A DNA stretch of 64,000 nucleotides, from assembly GCA_023381565.1 (NCBI GenBank), contig JAMCRR010000096.1, positions 205,256-269,255 of the forward strand. The letters are read 5' to 3'. A program made the position numbers and the translations under genes. Below, piece after piece: positions 1 to 8,273 of this stretch. Numbering within the stretch: position 1 is the first letter of the stretch; each line of letters begins with the position of its first letter. The notes below the pieces were generated by a model that saw nothing but the letters and a program-made list of their open reading frames with translations, did not search any database and was not told the DNA's origin. The stretch comes from Chloroflexota bacterium (GTDB taxonomy: Bacteria; Chloroflexota; Anaerolineae; Anaerolineales; Anaerolineaceae).

Positions 1-98
1 TGACCTGCCGGGACATCCTGGAACAGGTCTTCCAGGCTGCGGACCCCGATGGTCTTCAGCATCTCTTCCCTCTCAGTCTTCGTATGAGGGGTAAACAT
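1..98 (-). CDS. gcvPA: Glycine dehydrogenase (decarboxylating) subunit 1, N-terminal fragment
   Basis: The reverse strand from 98 reads a start codon followed by MFTPHTKTEREEMLKTIGV and then SLEDLF, which is the typical N-terminus of the subunit 1 half of the split P-protein of the glycine cleavage system. P-protein decarboxylates glycine using PLP and passes the aminomethyl group to lipoylated GcvH. Only about 32 codons are inside the window; the gene continues past position 1. Its ATG shares one base with the TAA stop of gcvH, so the two genes are translationally coupled. The call rests on the short N-terminal match plus the gcvH context. Confidence 0.8.
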   Translation of the reverse strand, partial: MFTPHTKTEREEMLKTIGVRSLEDLFQDVPAG

Positions 99-490
99 TA
101 GTGGCTCCGCTCCTTGATAAATTCCTCGTAGGCAGCACTATCCATTAAGGCGTTTAGCTCAGATGGGTTGCTTAGCTCAATCTTGACCATCCAGGCTTTT
201 CCGTAAGGGTCGCTGTTGACTAATTCGGGCGTATTCGGGAGATCATTATTTACAGATACGACCTTTCCGCTAACCGGGCAGCTCACATCGGCCGCGGCTT
301 TCACCGATTCCACTGTGGCGATGGTTGCTTCTTTCTTGACCTCTTCATCGGGGGCAACGGCGACTTCGACGAAGACGATGTCGGATAGCTGATCTTGGGC
401 ATAATCGGTGATGCCGACGGTTCCGACTTTACCCTCGACCTTTATCCATTCATCGGTTTTTGTATACTTGAGATTATTGGGAACACTCAT
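98..490 (-). CDS. gcvH: Glycine cleavage system H protein
   Basis: This 130-residue protein has the normal GcvH length. The lipoyl-bearing lysine lies in the conserved ESVKA motif near residue 64, preceded by the DIVFVEV strand typical of H proteins. GcvH shuttles the aminomethyl group from P-protein to T-protein and on to L-protein in the cytoplasm. A strong AGGAGG ribosome binding site sits about 8 bases before the ATG, which supports this start. It is the first gene after a tandem glycine riboswitch and is followed, with a one-base overlap, by gcvPA. The gene order H then PA, without gcvT in front, means gcvT is either downstream outside the window or elsewhere. Confidence 0.96.
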   Translation of the reverse strand: MSVPNNLKYTKTDEWIKVEGKVGTVGITDYAQDQLSDIVFVEVAVAPDEEVKKEATIATVESVKAAADVSCPVSGKVVSVNNDLPNTPELVNSDPYGKAWMVKIELSNPSELNALMDSAAYEEFIKERSH

Positions 491-537
491 TGTAAGGCCT
501 CCTATGGGATATTTCTAGTTTGGTTAACACAAACTAA

Positions 538-558
538 GGCACCCCTATCGCGGGTGCC
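538..558 (-). terminator. GC-rich stem-loop of the glycine riboswitch expression platform
   Basis: A perfect 7-bp stem, GGCACCC pairing with GGGTGCC around a 7-base loop, lies directly after the second glycine aptamer and before gcvH. The U-tract behind it is poor (TTAGTTTGTG on the transcript), so it is a weak intrinsic terminator or an alternative switching helix. Its 5' edge touches the closing helix of aptamer 2, which is the geometry expected of an expression platform. Confidence 0.55.
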
Positions 559-737
559 CTCTGTCTATAACCTGAGAGATTCGCCTCGTTTCGGACGAGG
601 TTTGCCCCATCGGTGCTTATCGACTTTCCAGAGGTATACAGTTGTAGGGTCCTTTTACCTGAGAGTTTCACCTGGAGATTCGCCTACTCGCAGGTTTGCC
701 CCTTCGGTGCCCGATCTTAACCAGGCCTCTCCCCTAC
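558..737 (-). promoter_or_regulatory. Tandem glycine riboswitch
   Basis: The leader of gcvH contains two successive glycine aptamers. Aptamer 1 (about 737 to 644) is closed by GTAGGG pairing with CCCTAC and carries the conserved GGGGAGAG, GCACCGAAGGGGCAAACC and ACTCTCAGGTAAAAGGAC blocks. Aptamer 2 (about 634 to 558) is closed by CCTCTG with CAGAGG and carries GCACCGATGGGGCAAACC, a GAGG-capped stem and CTCTCAGGTTATAGACAGA. These blocks are diagnostic of the glycine riboswitch class. Position upstream of a glycine cleavage operon implies that glycine switches the operon on, as in other bacteria; the direction of control is inferred from the family. Confidence 0.95.
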
Positions 738-758
738 CTCTGCTAGGTTGGTCCATTC

Positions 759-787
759 ATTCTACGGGTGAAAAGTAGAAACGTCAA
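759..787 (-). promoter_or_regulatory. Sigma-70-type promoter of the glycine cleavage operon
   Basis: On the reverse strand a -35 box TTGACG (787-782) and a -10 box TAGAAT (764-759) are separated by exactly 17 bases. Transcription would begin near 752, about 15 bases before the first glycine aptamer. This close fit to the housekeeping consensus and its placement immediately before the riboswitch make it the likely operon promoter. Confidence 0.82.
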
Positions 788-810
788 GGGGTGAAATCAT
801 GGCAATCGTC

Positions 811-1302
811 TTATGCCTGATCGACCCGTGCCAGCAGCACTCCTTTATCGACTTGGGATTGAAACTGGATAGGCATTTTGGAGACTAACCCGGAGACAGG
901 TGAGCGCAGTTCCATCTGCATTTTCATCGATTCGAGCACTACCAACACCTGACCTTGTTCTACGCGCTCCCCTTCTCTGGCTTTAATACTCACCACCATC
1001 CCAGGCATGGGTGCGAGGAGATCGCCGAGGTGGTTCTGCTCGCCCCAGGGGCTGCATTGCCCGCGGTCTTTTACTACCTGTGCGACAACGCGCCGTCCAT
1101 CTGAGGTAACATCGTACCTGCGCCTGCCTTGAGACTGCACGTGAAGCTCTTTACTCTGATCTCCCCGGCGCAGAAGATATAAACCCCCACCATTCAATGG
1201 AATCAGGTTGACCTGTTCTTTTTCTCCATTTACCAGGAGCTGATCATCTGAGATTTCGACGATATATTCACGTTTCCCGATGAGAACACGGTAGGCTGCC
1301 AT
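811..1302 (-). CDS. Biotin carboxyl carrier protein of acyl-CoA carboxylase
   Basis: The C-terminal 75 residues form a biotinyl domain: PMPGMVVSI and the biotinylation site ESMKMQ are clear. The N-terminal part is variable, as in carrier subunits of acetyl/propionyl-CoA carboxylases and decarboxylases. The start is set at 1302 (163 residues) because AGGAG lies 7 bases upstream; a longer reading frame starting at 1338 would overlap the preceding biotin carboxylase gene and has no better site. It is the last gene of a carboxyltransferase, biotin carboxylase, carrier set. The carrier accepts CO2 from the carboxylase subunit and delivers it to the acyl-CoA bound to the carboxyltransferase. Confidence 0.88.
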   Translation of the reverse strand: MAAYRVLIGKREYIVEISDDQLLVNGEKEQVNLIPLNGGGLYLLRRGDQSKELHVQSQGRRRYDVTSDGRRVVAQVVKDRGQCSPWGEQNHLGDLLAPMPGMVVSIKAREGERVEQGQVLVVLESMKMQMELRSPVSGLVSKMPIQFQSQVDKGVLLARVDQA

Positions 1303-1312
1303 GATTTTTCTC

Positions 1313-2800
1313 CTATCGATCACCATGCATCTGCTCACGCCAGGCGGTCATTTGCCATGCGTTTCCGGCAAGGGGAATTTTATAAATTGCCTGGTTATTT
1401 GCTTGATGCGCCAGCAGGGCGGTGGCTAAGGCAACTTCGCGTTCGAGGATTTCATCTTCCTCGCGCTCAGCCGGCTGAAAGGTCTCTAAGAAAGTTGTGT
1501 CGGTGCGACCGGCAAGGAAACTGGGGCTGTCCACGATCTGGGTAAGGAACTCGATATCAGTGGGCACCCCGCCGATCTGTAGCTCACGCAAAGCCCGCCT
1601 CAGGCGCGAAATCGCGGAAGGGCGGTCCTCGCCCCAGGCGATGACTTTGGCGAGCAGCGAGTCGTAATCCGCCGAAATTGGCAAACCAAGATAAAGAGCA
1701 TCGTCAATACGGATACCTGGCCCACCAGGCTCTTTCAAATAGGTGATTTTCCCGGTGGCCGGTAAGAAACCCTGATCTGGATCCTCGGCTAATACACGTG
1801 CCTCAATCGCCCAGCCCCTGCTTGAAATATCATCTTGGGTGTAGTGCAGAGACCCATCGACCGCCATTTGAAGCTGGGCGCGGATCAGATCGATCCCGGT
1901 GACCATTTCGGTTACCGGATGCTCAACCTGAATGCGAGGATTTACTTCAATGAAATGGAACCGCCCGTGCGTATCGAGGAGGAATTCCACCGTGCCAAGG
2001 CTTCGGTAATTGAGAGCAGTGACCAGACGCAAGGCCGCCTCATGCAGGCGCTGTCGCAGCGCATCGGTCAAGCCAGGGGCTGGCGATTCCTCGATCAATT
2101 TCTGCCGCCTGCGCTGGATCGAACACTCTCGTTCGCCCAGACACAGGATCCTCCCCTGCCCATCGCCTAAGATCTGAACTTCGATGTGCCGGGCATGTTG
2201 AACGAGCGGCTCGAGAAACACAGTTGCGTTGCCGAAGGCAGCCTGGGCTTCTTGCCGGGCTGCTGCAACCATCCGCTCGAGCTCTTCATACGAGCGAGCC
2301 AGGCGGATTCCGCGGCCACCTCCGCCTGCGGAGGCTTTAATCAGCACGGGAAAATGAACCTGATCAGCCAGTTCGTACGGCGCCGCTTCGGAAATCGGTA
2401 CGTCAGGTCCGGGCAGCACGGGGAGACCAGCCTTGCGTGCCGCTTTTCGGGCTTCTAGCTTGTCTCCGGTGAGGGCTATCGTTTCTGGCCTCGGGCCAAT
2501 GAAGATTAAACCGGCATCTTCGACCGCTCTGGCAAAATCGGCGTTTTCAGATAAGAATCCGTAACCGGGATGCACCGCGGCGGCGCCGGTCTTGCGGGCA
2601 GCATCCAGAATGGCCGGAATCTGCAGGTAGCTCTCTGCCGCTGGTGTAGGACCGATGCAAATAGCTTCGTCGGCATAGCGCGTGTGCAATGCTTCTTGAT
2701 CGCCGTTGGAATAAATCGCCACGCCAGAGAATCCCAGGTCCCGGCACGCCCTTAATACACGCACCGCAATTTCTCCCCTGTTGGCAACGAGGATTTTCAT
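1313..2800 (-). CDS. accC: Biotin carboxylase subunit of acyl-CoA carboxylase
   Basis: A 495-residue ATP-grasp enzyme that opens with KILVANRGEIAVRVLRACRDLG, the hallmark of biotin carboxylases. The glycine-rich ATP lid KASAGGGGRGIRL (about residues 154-166), the HIEVQILGD segment, the ERECSIQRRRQK motif and the FIEVNPRIQVEHPVTE catalytic block are all present. It carboxylates the biotin of the carrier encoded 10 bases downstream, using ATP and bicarbonate. It sits 12 bases after the carboxyltransferase gene, so the three genes form one operon. Sequence alone does not fix whether the holoenzyme prefers acetyl-CoA or propionyl-CoA. Confidence 0.95.
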   Translation of the reverse strand: MKILVANRGEIAVRVLRACRDLGFSGVAIYSNGDQEALHTRYADEAICIGPTPAAESYLQIPAILDAARKTGAAAVHPGYGFLSENADFARAVEDAGLIFIGPRPETIALTGDKLEARKAARKAGLPVLPGPDVPISEAAPYELADQVHFPVLIKASAGGGGRGIRLARSYEELERMVAAARQEAQAAFGNATVFLEPLVQHARHIEVQILGDGQGRILCLGERECSIQRRRQKLIEESPAPGLTDALRQRLHEAALRLVTALNYRSLGTVEFLLDTHGRFHFIEVNPRIQVEHPVTEMVTGIDLIRAQLQMAVDGSLHYTQDDISSRGWAIEARVLAEDPDQGFLPATGKITYLKEPGGPGIRIDDALYLGLPISADYDSLLAKVIAWGEDRPSAISRLRRALRELQIGGVPTDIEFLTQIVDSPSFLAGRTDTTFLETFQPAEREEDEILEREVALATALLAHQANNQAIYKIPLAGNAWQMTAWREQMHGDR

Positions 2801-2812
2801 CTCTTGATCTTT

Positions 2813-4354
2813 CTAAAGGGGAATGTTCCCGTGCTTGCGCGTGGGAGTTGAAATGCGCTTGTCACGCAGGCTATCTAAAGCGTCGATTAATCGATAGCGC
2901 GTCTCAGCAGGCGAGATGACGTTATCCAGGTATCCGCGCGAAGCGGCGACAAAAGGATTTGCCAGCTCTGTGCGATAGTGGTTGGTCATTTCTGCCTGTA
3001 TAGTTTGAGGATCCTCCGCCGAGGCAAGCTCTTTCCGGAAGATGATCTGTACGGCGCCTTCTGGGCCCATCACGGCGATCTCGGCGTTTGGGAGAGACAG
3101 GTTGATATCTCCCCCCAGATGTTTGGAGCTCATGACGATATATGCTCCGCCGTAGGCTTTGCGTAAGATGAGAGAAATTTTTGGTACGGTGGCTTCTGCA
3201 TACGCGAAGATCATTTTCGCGCCGTGGCGGATGATGCCCCCGTATTCTTGTTCAGTGCCGGGGAGGAATCCCGGCGTATCGACCAGGGTGACCAGGGGGA
3301 TGTGAAAGGCATCGCAAAACCGGATAAAGCGAGCACCTTTATCCGAGGCATTGATATCGAGGACGCCGGCGAGGTAATCGGGTTGGTTTGCTACAATTCC
3401 GACCGGGTTTCCATTGAAGCGCGCAAAACCGACCAGGATATTCTTGGCGTAATCGAGTTGGACTTCGAGAAATTCCCCGTCATCTACCAGAGTCTCGATC
3501 ACAGCGTGGACATCATAAGGCTTTTGCGGGTCGGCAGGGATGATCTCCTCGAGCTCTGGGGTGGAACGCTTCGGGTCGTCCGTTGGGGTAACCGACGGCG
3601 GCGCTGTCAGATTGTTCGAAGGCAGATACGACAGCAGCCAGCGTAGCTGAGCGAGCAGAGCGGCTTCGTCGGGGGCAGTGAAATGAGCCACCCCGCTTCT
3701 GGACCGATGAACCCCGGCGCCTCCCAACGACTCAAAGTCTACCTCCTCATGAGTGACCGTTTTGACCACCTCTGGCCCGGTGATAAACATATGCGCCGTC
3801 TTTTCGACCATAAAAACGAAATCGGTGATTGCCGGAGAATATACGGCGCCCCCGGCGCAAGGACCTAATATAACGGAGATCTGAGGAATGACCCCAGAAG
3901 CCAGGGTGTTGCGCATAAAGATTTCACCGTAAGCCGCCAGAGAATCGACGCCCTCCTGGATGCGTGCCCCTCCAGAATCGTTCAGGCCGATCAACGGGGC
4001 TCCATTGCGGAGGGCAAGATCCATAATTTTGGCAATTTTCATCCCATGGCTTAAGCCTACCGAGCCGCCCAACACGGTGAAATCTTGGGCAAAAAGGTAG
4101 ACTAACCTTCCATCGATCTTGCCCCAACCTATAACGACCCCATCGGTTAATGGATGGGCCTGCTCCATGCCAAAACCGCTTGCCCGGTGGGTAACAAAAG
4201 GATCCAGCTCGGTAAAAGACCCCGGATCCAACAATGCATCGATCCGTTCGCGAGCTGTCCTTTTTCCTTTGGCGTGCTGCTTGGCAATTTGAGCCTCGCC
4301 ACCCCCCAGGCGAGCTGATTCTCGCATGGTTTCTAGCTTGAATTTATCAGACAT
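2813..4354 (-). CDS. Acyl-CoA (propionyl-CoA type) carboxylase, carboxyltransferase subunit
   Basis: This 513-residue crotonase-fold carboxyltransferase is of the PccB/MmdA single-chain type. It shows ARERIDALLDPGSF at the N-terminus, the first CoA/oxyanion glycines in LNDSGGARIQEGVDSL, a second oxyanion region in LVDTPGFLPGTEQE, and the C-terminal KAYGGAYIVMSSKHLGGD block. It transfers CO2 from carboxybiotin to an acyl-CoA. An AGGA site 6 bases before the ATG supports the start. A possible weak promoter (TTGATA, 17-base spacer, TTTATC) lies at 4428-4400. The adjacent lipid synthase would consume malonyl- or methylmalonyl-CoA, which suggests but does not prove that it is the precursor supplier. 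A decarboxylase role is unlikely because no membrane beta subunit is nearby. Confidence 0.92.
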   Translation of the reverse strand: MSDKFKLETMRESARLGGGEAQIAKQHAKGKRTARERIDALLDPGSFTELDPFVTHRASGFGMEQAHPLTDGVVIGWGKIDGRLVYLFAQDFTVLGGSVGLSHGMKIAKIMDLALRNGAPLIGLNDSGGARIQEGVDSLAAYGEIFMRNTLASGVIPQISVILGPCAGGAVYSPAITDFVFMVEKTAHMFITGPEVVKTVTHEEVDFESLGGAGVHRSRSGVAHFTAPDEAALLAQLRWLLSYLPSNNLTAPPSVTPTDDPKRSTPELEEIIPADPQKPYDVHAVIETLVDDGEFLEVQLDYAKNILVGFARFNGNPVGIVANQPDYLAGVLDINASDKGARFIRFCDAFHIPLVTLVDTPGFLPGTEQEYGGIIRHGAKMIFAYAEATVPKISLILRKAYGGAYIVMSSKHLGGDINLSLPNAEIAVMGPEGAVQIIFRKELASAEDPQTIQAEMTNHYRTELANPFVAASRGYLDNVISPAETRYRLIDALDSLRDKRISTPTRKHGNIPL

Positions 4355-4510
4355 AGATCCTGGTGTTCTCTTTAGCTGGGGAGAATTTCACCCATTATCG
4401 ATAAAACCAAAGTAAATACGAATATCAACTTCTGCAAAGGAAACCCCGTTTTATTACGCCAGTTACGCAATATGCGGGAAGGGATCCAATAATATGCTAG
4501 TATCTGGCGA

Positions 4511-5239
4511 TCAATCTATCTGCCAGCATCTGATCTCATGCGCTCTATCGCCGATGAAAAGCGCACCGACATATCCGGGTGCTGGATGGAGGGGATAATA
4601 GTACCAAGCGCGGTAATCGTCTGGAGAGATGAACGGCTGCGTTTGCTCATCAGTGACCTCAAATGAACGTAAGGAGAGGGCGAATCCTTTTCCAAGGGCT
4701 TTCATATACGCTTCTTTGTGCACCCAACAATCAAAGAAGAACCTTCCCTGCTCTTCAGATGGTAAGCGCTTGAGTATCTCGGCTTCTCTGGGGAAAAAAT
4801 ATCTCTCGGCGAGTTTTTGGGCATCGGGGAGTGAACGAATTGCCTCCACATCAATCCCAAGCGGATGATTGCGGGAAAAAGCTATAGCGATCATTTGTCC
4901 CGAATGGGATACGTTAAAAAATGGAGCGCTGCTTTCAGCGGAGTAAGGTTTCCCGGAATCGGTGATTTCAATCTGCAAACTATGGGGAGCGCAGTGCATA
5001 TATTTAGCGAGGAGCATGCGCAGCATGCCGCGACTCACGGTTGCTTTGAAGCGTGAATCTTCGAATGCCAGCCGGGCTACCCTGCTGCGTTCTGCAATCG
5101 ACAACGTCTCGGCAAGCTCTGGGAATAGCACATTCTGCCGGTCGATCCGGGTATACCAGACATGAGCTACACTATCGGGTAGACTGATCGATTCTGATGT
5201 ACGAAGCCACTCGTGGTCGTATACGAACTCTGGGATCAT
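4511..5239 (-). CDS. 4'-phosphopantetheinyl transferase, Sfp type
   Basis: The 242-residue protein has both PPTase signatures: GIDVE at about residues 128-132 (magnesium ligands) and WVHKEAYMKALGKG at about 172-185. The length and the FNVSHSG motif near residue 108 match the Sfp/Gsp/HetI group that primes carrier domains of megasynthases. It transfers the phosphopantetheine arm from CoA to the conserved serine of ACPs. It is the last gene of the lipid-synthase operon, 11 bases after pfaD, so the three tandem ACPs of PfaA1 are the expected substrates. In classical pfa loci the equivalent gene is pfaE. Confidence 0.93.
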   Translation of the reverse strand: MIPEFVYDHEWLRTSESISLPDSVAHVWYTRIDRQNVLFPELAETLSIAERSRVARLAFEDSRFKATVSRGMLRMLLAKYMHCAPHSLQIEITDSGKPYSAESSAPFFNVSHSGQMIAIAFSRNHPLGIDVEAIRSLPDAQKLAERYFFPREAEILKRLPSEEQGRFFFDCWVHKEAYMKALGKGFALSLRSFEVTDEQTQPFISPDDYRAWYYYPLHPAPGYVGALFIGDRAHEIRCWQID

Positions 5240-5250
5240 CCTGAATCGAT

Positions 5251-6894
5251 TTATATCAACGGCTTTTCTGGCCGGTACTGTTCGAAACTGGCGGGGAGGG
5301 CAAAACCCTGCAGCCGCAGACTTTGGACCCGAAAGAGATAGGCTGTGCCGGTCAGGATATGCAGGGCGATATCAACTACCTTGCGATTATTTATCTCGGC
5401 AAGATAGGTGTTACGTATCCAATCGTTGAAAGTACCCATAGATGGACCGCACCAAATTTGATAATCCATTTCGCGCCCGCCTTCACCGGTGGTCGACCAG
5501 CGCGAGGATAATCCCAGGTACCAGCGGAAGATCAAGGCCATCTTGCGTTTGGGGTTGGCGTTGGCTTTGACAATCTGCTGGGGGTCACGTTCAGAAAAGA
5601 ATTTGATGCACTCTTCCCAGACCTCATCAAAGCTGTATCTAAATATTTGTTTCTCGATCTTATCTTTCTCTTCGGCAGGGATCGCCTCGATGCTCTCGAA
5701 ACGTGTGTAAATTTCGTATAGCTTTTGGGCCCGCATTGGAAACAACGTACCGGTTTTTAAAAGCTGTACTTTCACACCCATTTCAAACATATCTGCAGCG
5801 GGGGCCATTATGACGTCGGTCATGGCGGCTTGAGCCAACAGCTTGCGTGTGTGCTCGCTGGTGCCTGCCTCTACACAAGATTGATTTGCGGAACCGGTTA
5901 CGACATAAGCGGCACCCATCATAAAAGCGCTTAATGCTGAAGATGGGGTGCTGATGCCTCCGGCCGCGCCGATTCTCACAGGCTGCGCATAGAGATATTT
6001 TTCCTGGATTTCGTCGCGCAATGCCAGCATGGTGGGTACGAGACAGACCAGCGGCCGGTTATCGGTATGGCCACCCGAATCGGCTTCGACAGTGATATCG
6101 TCTGCCATGGGAATCTGCTGCGCAAGCCTGGCCTGAAGCTCGCTGATCGAACCCTCCTCAAGAAGCTGATTGAGGATTTTTTGCGGTGCGGGTTCCATGA
6201 ATTTCGTGGCAACTTCTTTGCGGGAAAGTTTGGCAATGATTTTATGCTTTATCTCCGTCCCGCCGCCTGGGTTCTGGCTTAATCCGGAAACCCGGTACAA
6301 AACGATAGCCGGGGTCAGACCCATGAAGGCTGAGGCTTCGATCGTATCCACGCCATAATTCAAGTAAAGCTCGACCAGCTTCCGCTCGAGATTTTCTTCG
6401 CTGGGGGTATGGATCAGGTTGAATGCATAAGGTCCATCAGGGAGGGCGGATTGGATGCACTGAATCGCGCTCTCAACTCTCGCCGGGGATAGACCGGCTG
6501 CCCCGAAGGATCCCAAAAAACCGGCTTTTCCGAGAGAGATGACCATATTCTCGGAAGCAATCCCATTCGCCATGGCGCCGGTGTAATAGGCGTAGCGGGT
6601 GCCGTACCACGCTTTGAAAGATGGATCACCCAGGCTTTCGATTGGCAGATTTGGGAGAGAAGTGAGCAGCTCGAATCCCTGGCCTGAAGCGGAAAGGTCT
6701 GAAGAGACCTGGCCGCGGCTGGTTACCCCAACCCCGTTTCTTGATTGAACAACAAACAGCGGCTGGTCTACCTGCAGCAGCTGCAGCTTAGCCGAAGGTT
6801 CATCGTAACTGACCGATTCGGCAGGTCCCTGCCAGGATAACTGGGGAGAAGCGGCTGTTCTCAAAGGACGGATACCGGTGTGCGTTCCATTCAT
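5251..6894 (-). CDS. pfaD: PfaD-family enoyl reductase of a PUFA/polyketide-type synthase
   Basis: At 547 residues this is a full-length PfaD relative: a flavin-dependent TIM-barrel enzyme of the nitronate monooxygenase superfamily acting in trans as enoyl-ACP reductase. Visible hallmarks are GKAGFLGSFGAAGL near residue 124, the ITVEADSGGHTDNRP segment around 270 and the AAYVVTGSANQS segment around 330. In Pfa systems it reduces the double bond after dehydration in selected cycles. It sits 16 bases after the dehydratase gene and 11 bases before the PPTase gene. Family members also occur in trans-ER polyketide clusters, but the neighbours here point to a Pfa-type lipid synthase. Confidence 0.93.
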   Translation of the reverse strand: MNGTHTGIRPLRTAASPQLSWQGPAESVSYDEPSAKLQLLQVDQPLFVVQSRNGVGVTSRGQVSSDLSASGQGFELLTSLPNLPIESLGDPSFKAWYGTRYAYYTGAMANGIASENMVISLGKAGFLGSFGAAGLSPARVESAIQCIQSALPDGPYAFNLIHTPSEENLERKLVELYLNYGVDTIEASAFMGLTPAIVLYRVSGLSQNPGGGTEIKHKIIAKLSRKEVATKFMEPAPQKILNQLLEEGSISELQARLAQQIPMADDITVEADSGGHTDNRPLVCLVPTMLALRDEIQEKYLYAQPVRIGAAGGISTPSSALSAFMMGAAYVVTGSANQSCVEAGTSEHTRKLLAQAAMTDVIMAPAADMFEMGVKVQLLKTGTLFPMRAQKLYEIYTRFESIEAIPAEEKDKIEKQIFRYSFDEVWEECIKFFSERDPQQIVKANANPKRKMALIFRWYLGLSSRWSTTGEGGREMDYQIWCGPSMGTFNDWIRNTYLAEINNRKVVDIALHILTGTAYLFRVQSLRLQGFALPASFEQYRPEKPLI

Positions 6895-6910
6895 CTTTCT
6901 TCTTCCTTCT

Positions 6911-8251
6911 CTATTTAGCTTCGGTTATTTCGATAGCTGCATGCTTAATTTCGTATATTCTAGAATGATCCGTCCAGACACTGGCGTTACCCATTACAAA
7001 GATGCCGGAGTTGGTATTACGGATCGATTCGACAATCACTTCGAGTGTCATTTTGCGGTGAGTGGGGATCATCTGGCCGCGGTATTTCCAAGAGATCTCG
7101 TGATCGATCGCCTGCCCGAAGCGGGGAGCGGTGAAGGTTTCCCCGAGATTGGCTTGCGACGCATAGAACTGGAGCGTGTTGAGCACCGCTTCAACCGCCA
7201 GCGAGCCGGGCATCACCGGATCTTCGTAGAAATGGGCTTTGAAATACCAATCGGAGGGGTTGATTCCCTGCTCGGCTCGGATAATAGCTGCCGCATTCTG
7301 CTTAAGATCGTCAGCGATATGGATTTTATCCAGAGAAACCAGGCGGCTTTTACCCGGTTGGAGGGAAGGCTGTCTGCCGGAAGTGGCAAAGGATCTCGGA
7401 TCGAGCGAGATCCATGCCTGAGTGGAGATGTCTGCCAGCATATCTGGCAGGGTATCCATCCCGCCATCCAGACCGACCTGCTTGGCCATTGCTTCCCGTG
7501 AAAAATAACCAAAAACAGCCTCCCCCTCAAAAAATACCTGTCCTTCGAGGGTCAAGGAGTATTTGAATTTCTGAATAATCGTGTTTCCGGAAAGGGTTGT
7601 AGAAGCCAAAACTGCCTGGTTGGTAATCGTCTTTCCCCCGGCATCTATCTGTTTGACAACGCGCGCATTGCCATCTAAGTTTCGAAAGTAGAGATCTTCC
7701 CTTGGTAACAGGAAAGATGTGCCTAGAAATGCCGATAAGAAACCGCACGGCTGCATGGCGATCTCCATCAGGATTGAATAGGGGAGGTCGGAGTTAGGAT
7801 AATGAGAAAGGAACCAGGCATCCTCAGGCACATCGTATTCGCTGATGATGCTCGCCTGGCCGGTAAACACATGACGGCTCCCCTGGATCGATATCACGCG
7901 GCTCATCAATAAAAAATCACCATTCGGGATGCGCGGGATGCGGCGACCTTCGAAAACACGGAACTCAGGTCCAAAACACCTGACGACCGATCCTTGAGCG
8001 AACTCATCGAGGTGGGTGCGATCGAACAGATAGTTTTGCCGGGCAACGCTGCCGGAAGGATGGGATAGAGCTTGCATCGCATGCAGGTGCGCTTCAGTGA
8101 GGAGCGCGGTTTCTTCCAGGATGCTGCGTCGGGTATCCAGGAAGCTGGCATGCGCACGGGATAGATTTGCCGCGGTCATTCCTAAATGCTGGAGATGCAG
8201 GTCGATAAGGTCCACGGGGGAGTGTGCTGGAGGAGGTGTGGGTTCATTCAT
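6911..8251 (-). CDS. PfaC-like double-hotdog dehydratase, lacking the KS-CLF part
   Basis: Two FabA/FabZ-like hotdog units lie in tandem. The first has HYPNSDLPYSILMEIAMQ near residue 150 and the second has HFYEDPVMPGSLAVEA near residue 340, each with the His and Glu expected of hydroxyacyl-ACP dehydratases. Together they match one dehydratase didomain of PfaC, which normally is about 2000 residues with KS-CLF-DH-DH; here only about 446 residues remain. The ATG at 8251 is preferred over a GTG at 8293, which would overlap pfaB and has no ribosome binding site. The N-terminal helix AHASFLDTR resembles the helical repeat in the PfaA1 linker and may be a docking element. It should dehydrate, and possibly isomerise, ACP-bound hydroxyacyl intermediates. 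Confidence 0.85.
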   Translation of the reverse strand: MNEPTPPPAHSPVDLIDLHLQHLGMTAANLSRAHASFLDTRRSILEETALLTEAHLHAMQALSHPSGSVARQNYLFDRTHLDEFAQGSVVRCFGPEFRVFEGRRIPRIPNGDFLLMSRVISIQGSRHVFTGQASIISEYDVPEDAWFLSHYPNSDLPYSILMEIAMQPCGFLSAFLGTSFLLPREDLYFRNLDGNARVVKQIDAGGKTITNQAVLASTTLSGNTIIQKFKYSLTLEGQVFFEGEAVFGYFSREAMAKQVGLDGGMDTLPDMLADISTQAWISLDPRSFATSGRQPSLQPGKSRLVSLDKIHIADDLKQNAAAIIRAEQGINPSDWYFKAHFYEDPVMPGSLAVEAVLNTLQFYASQANLGETFTAPRFGQAIDHEISWKYRGQMIPTHRKMTLEVIVESIRNTNSGIFVMGNASVWTDHSRIYEIKHAAIEITEAK

Positions 8252-8273
8252 CGTTGGTTTTCCGGGATGGAGA

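Noticed and set aside
395..778. A 127-codon plus-strand frame across gcvH and its leader
   Set aside because: The stretch is fully explained by gcvH, the glycine riboswitch and its promoter on the other strand.
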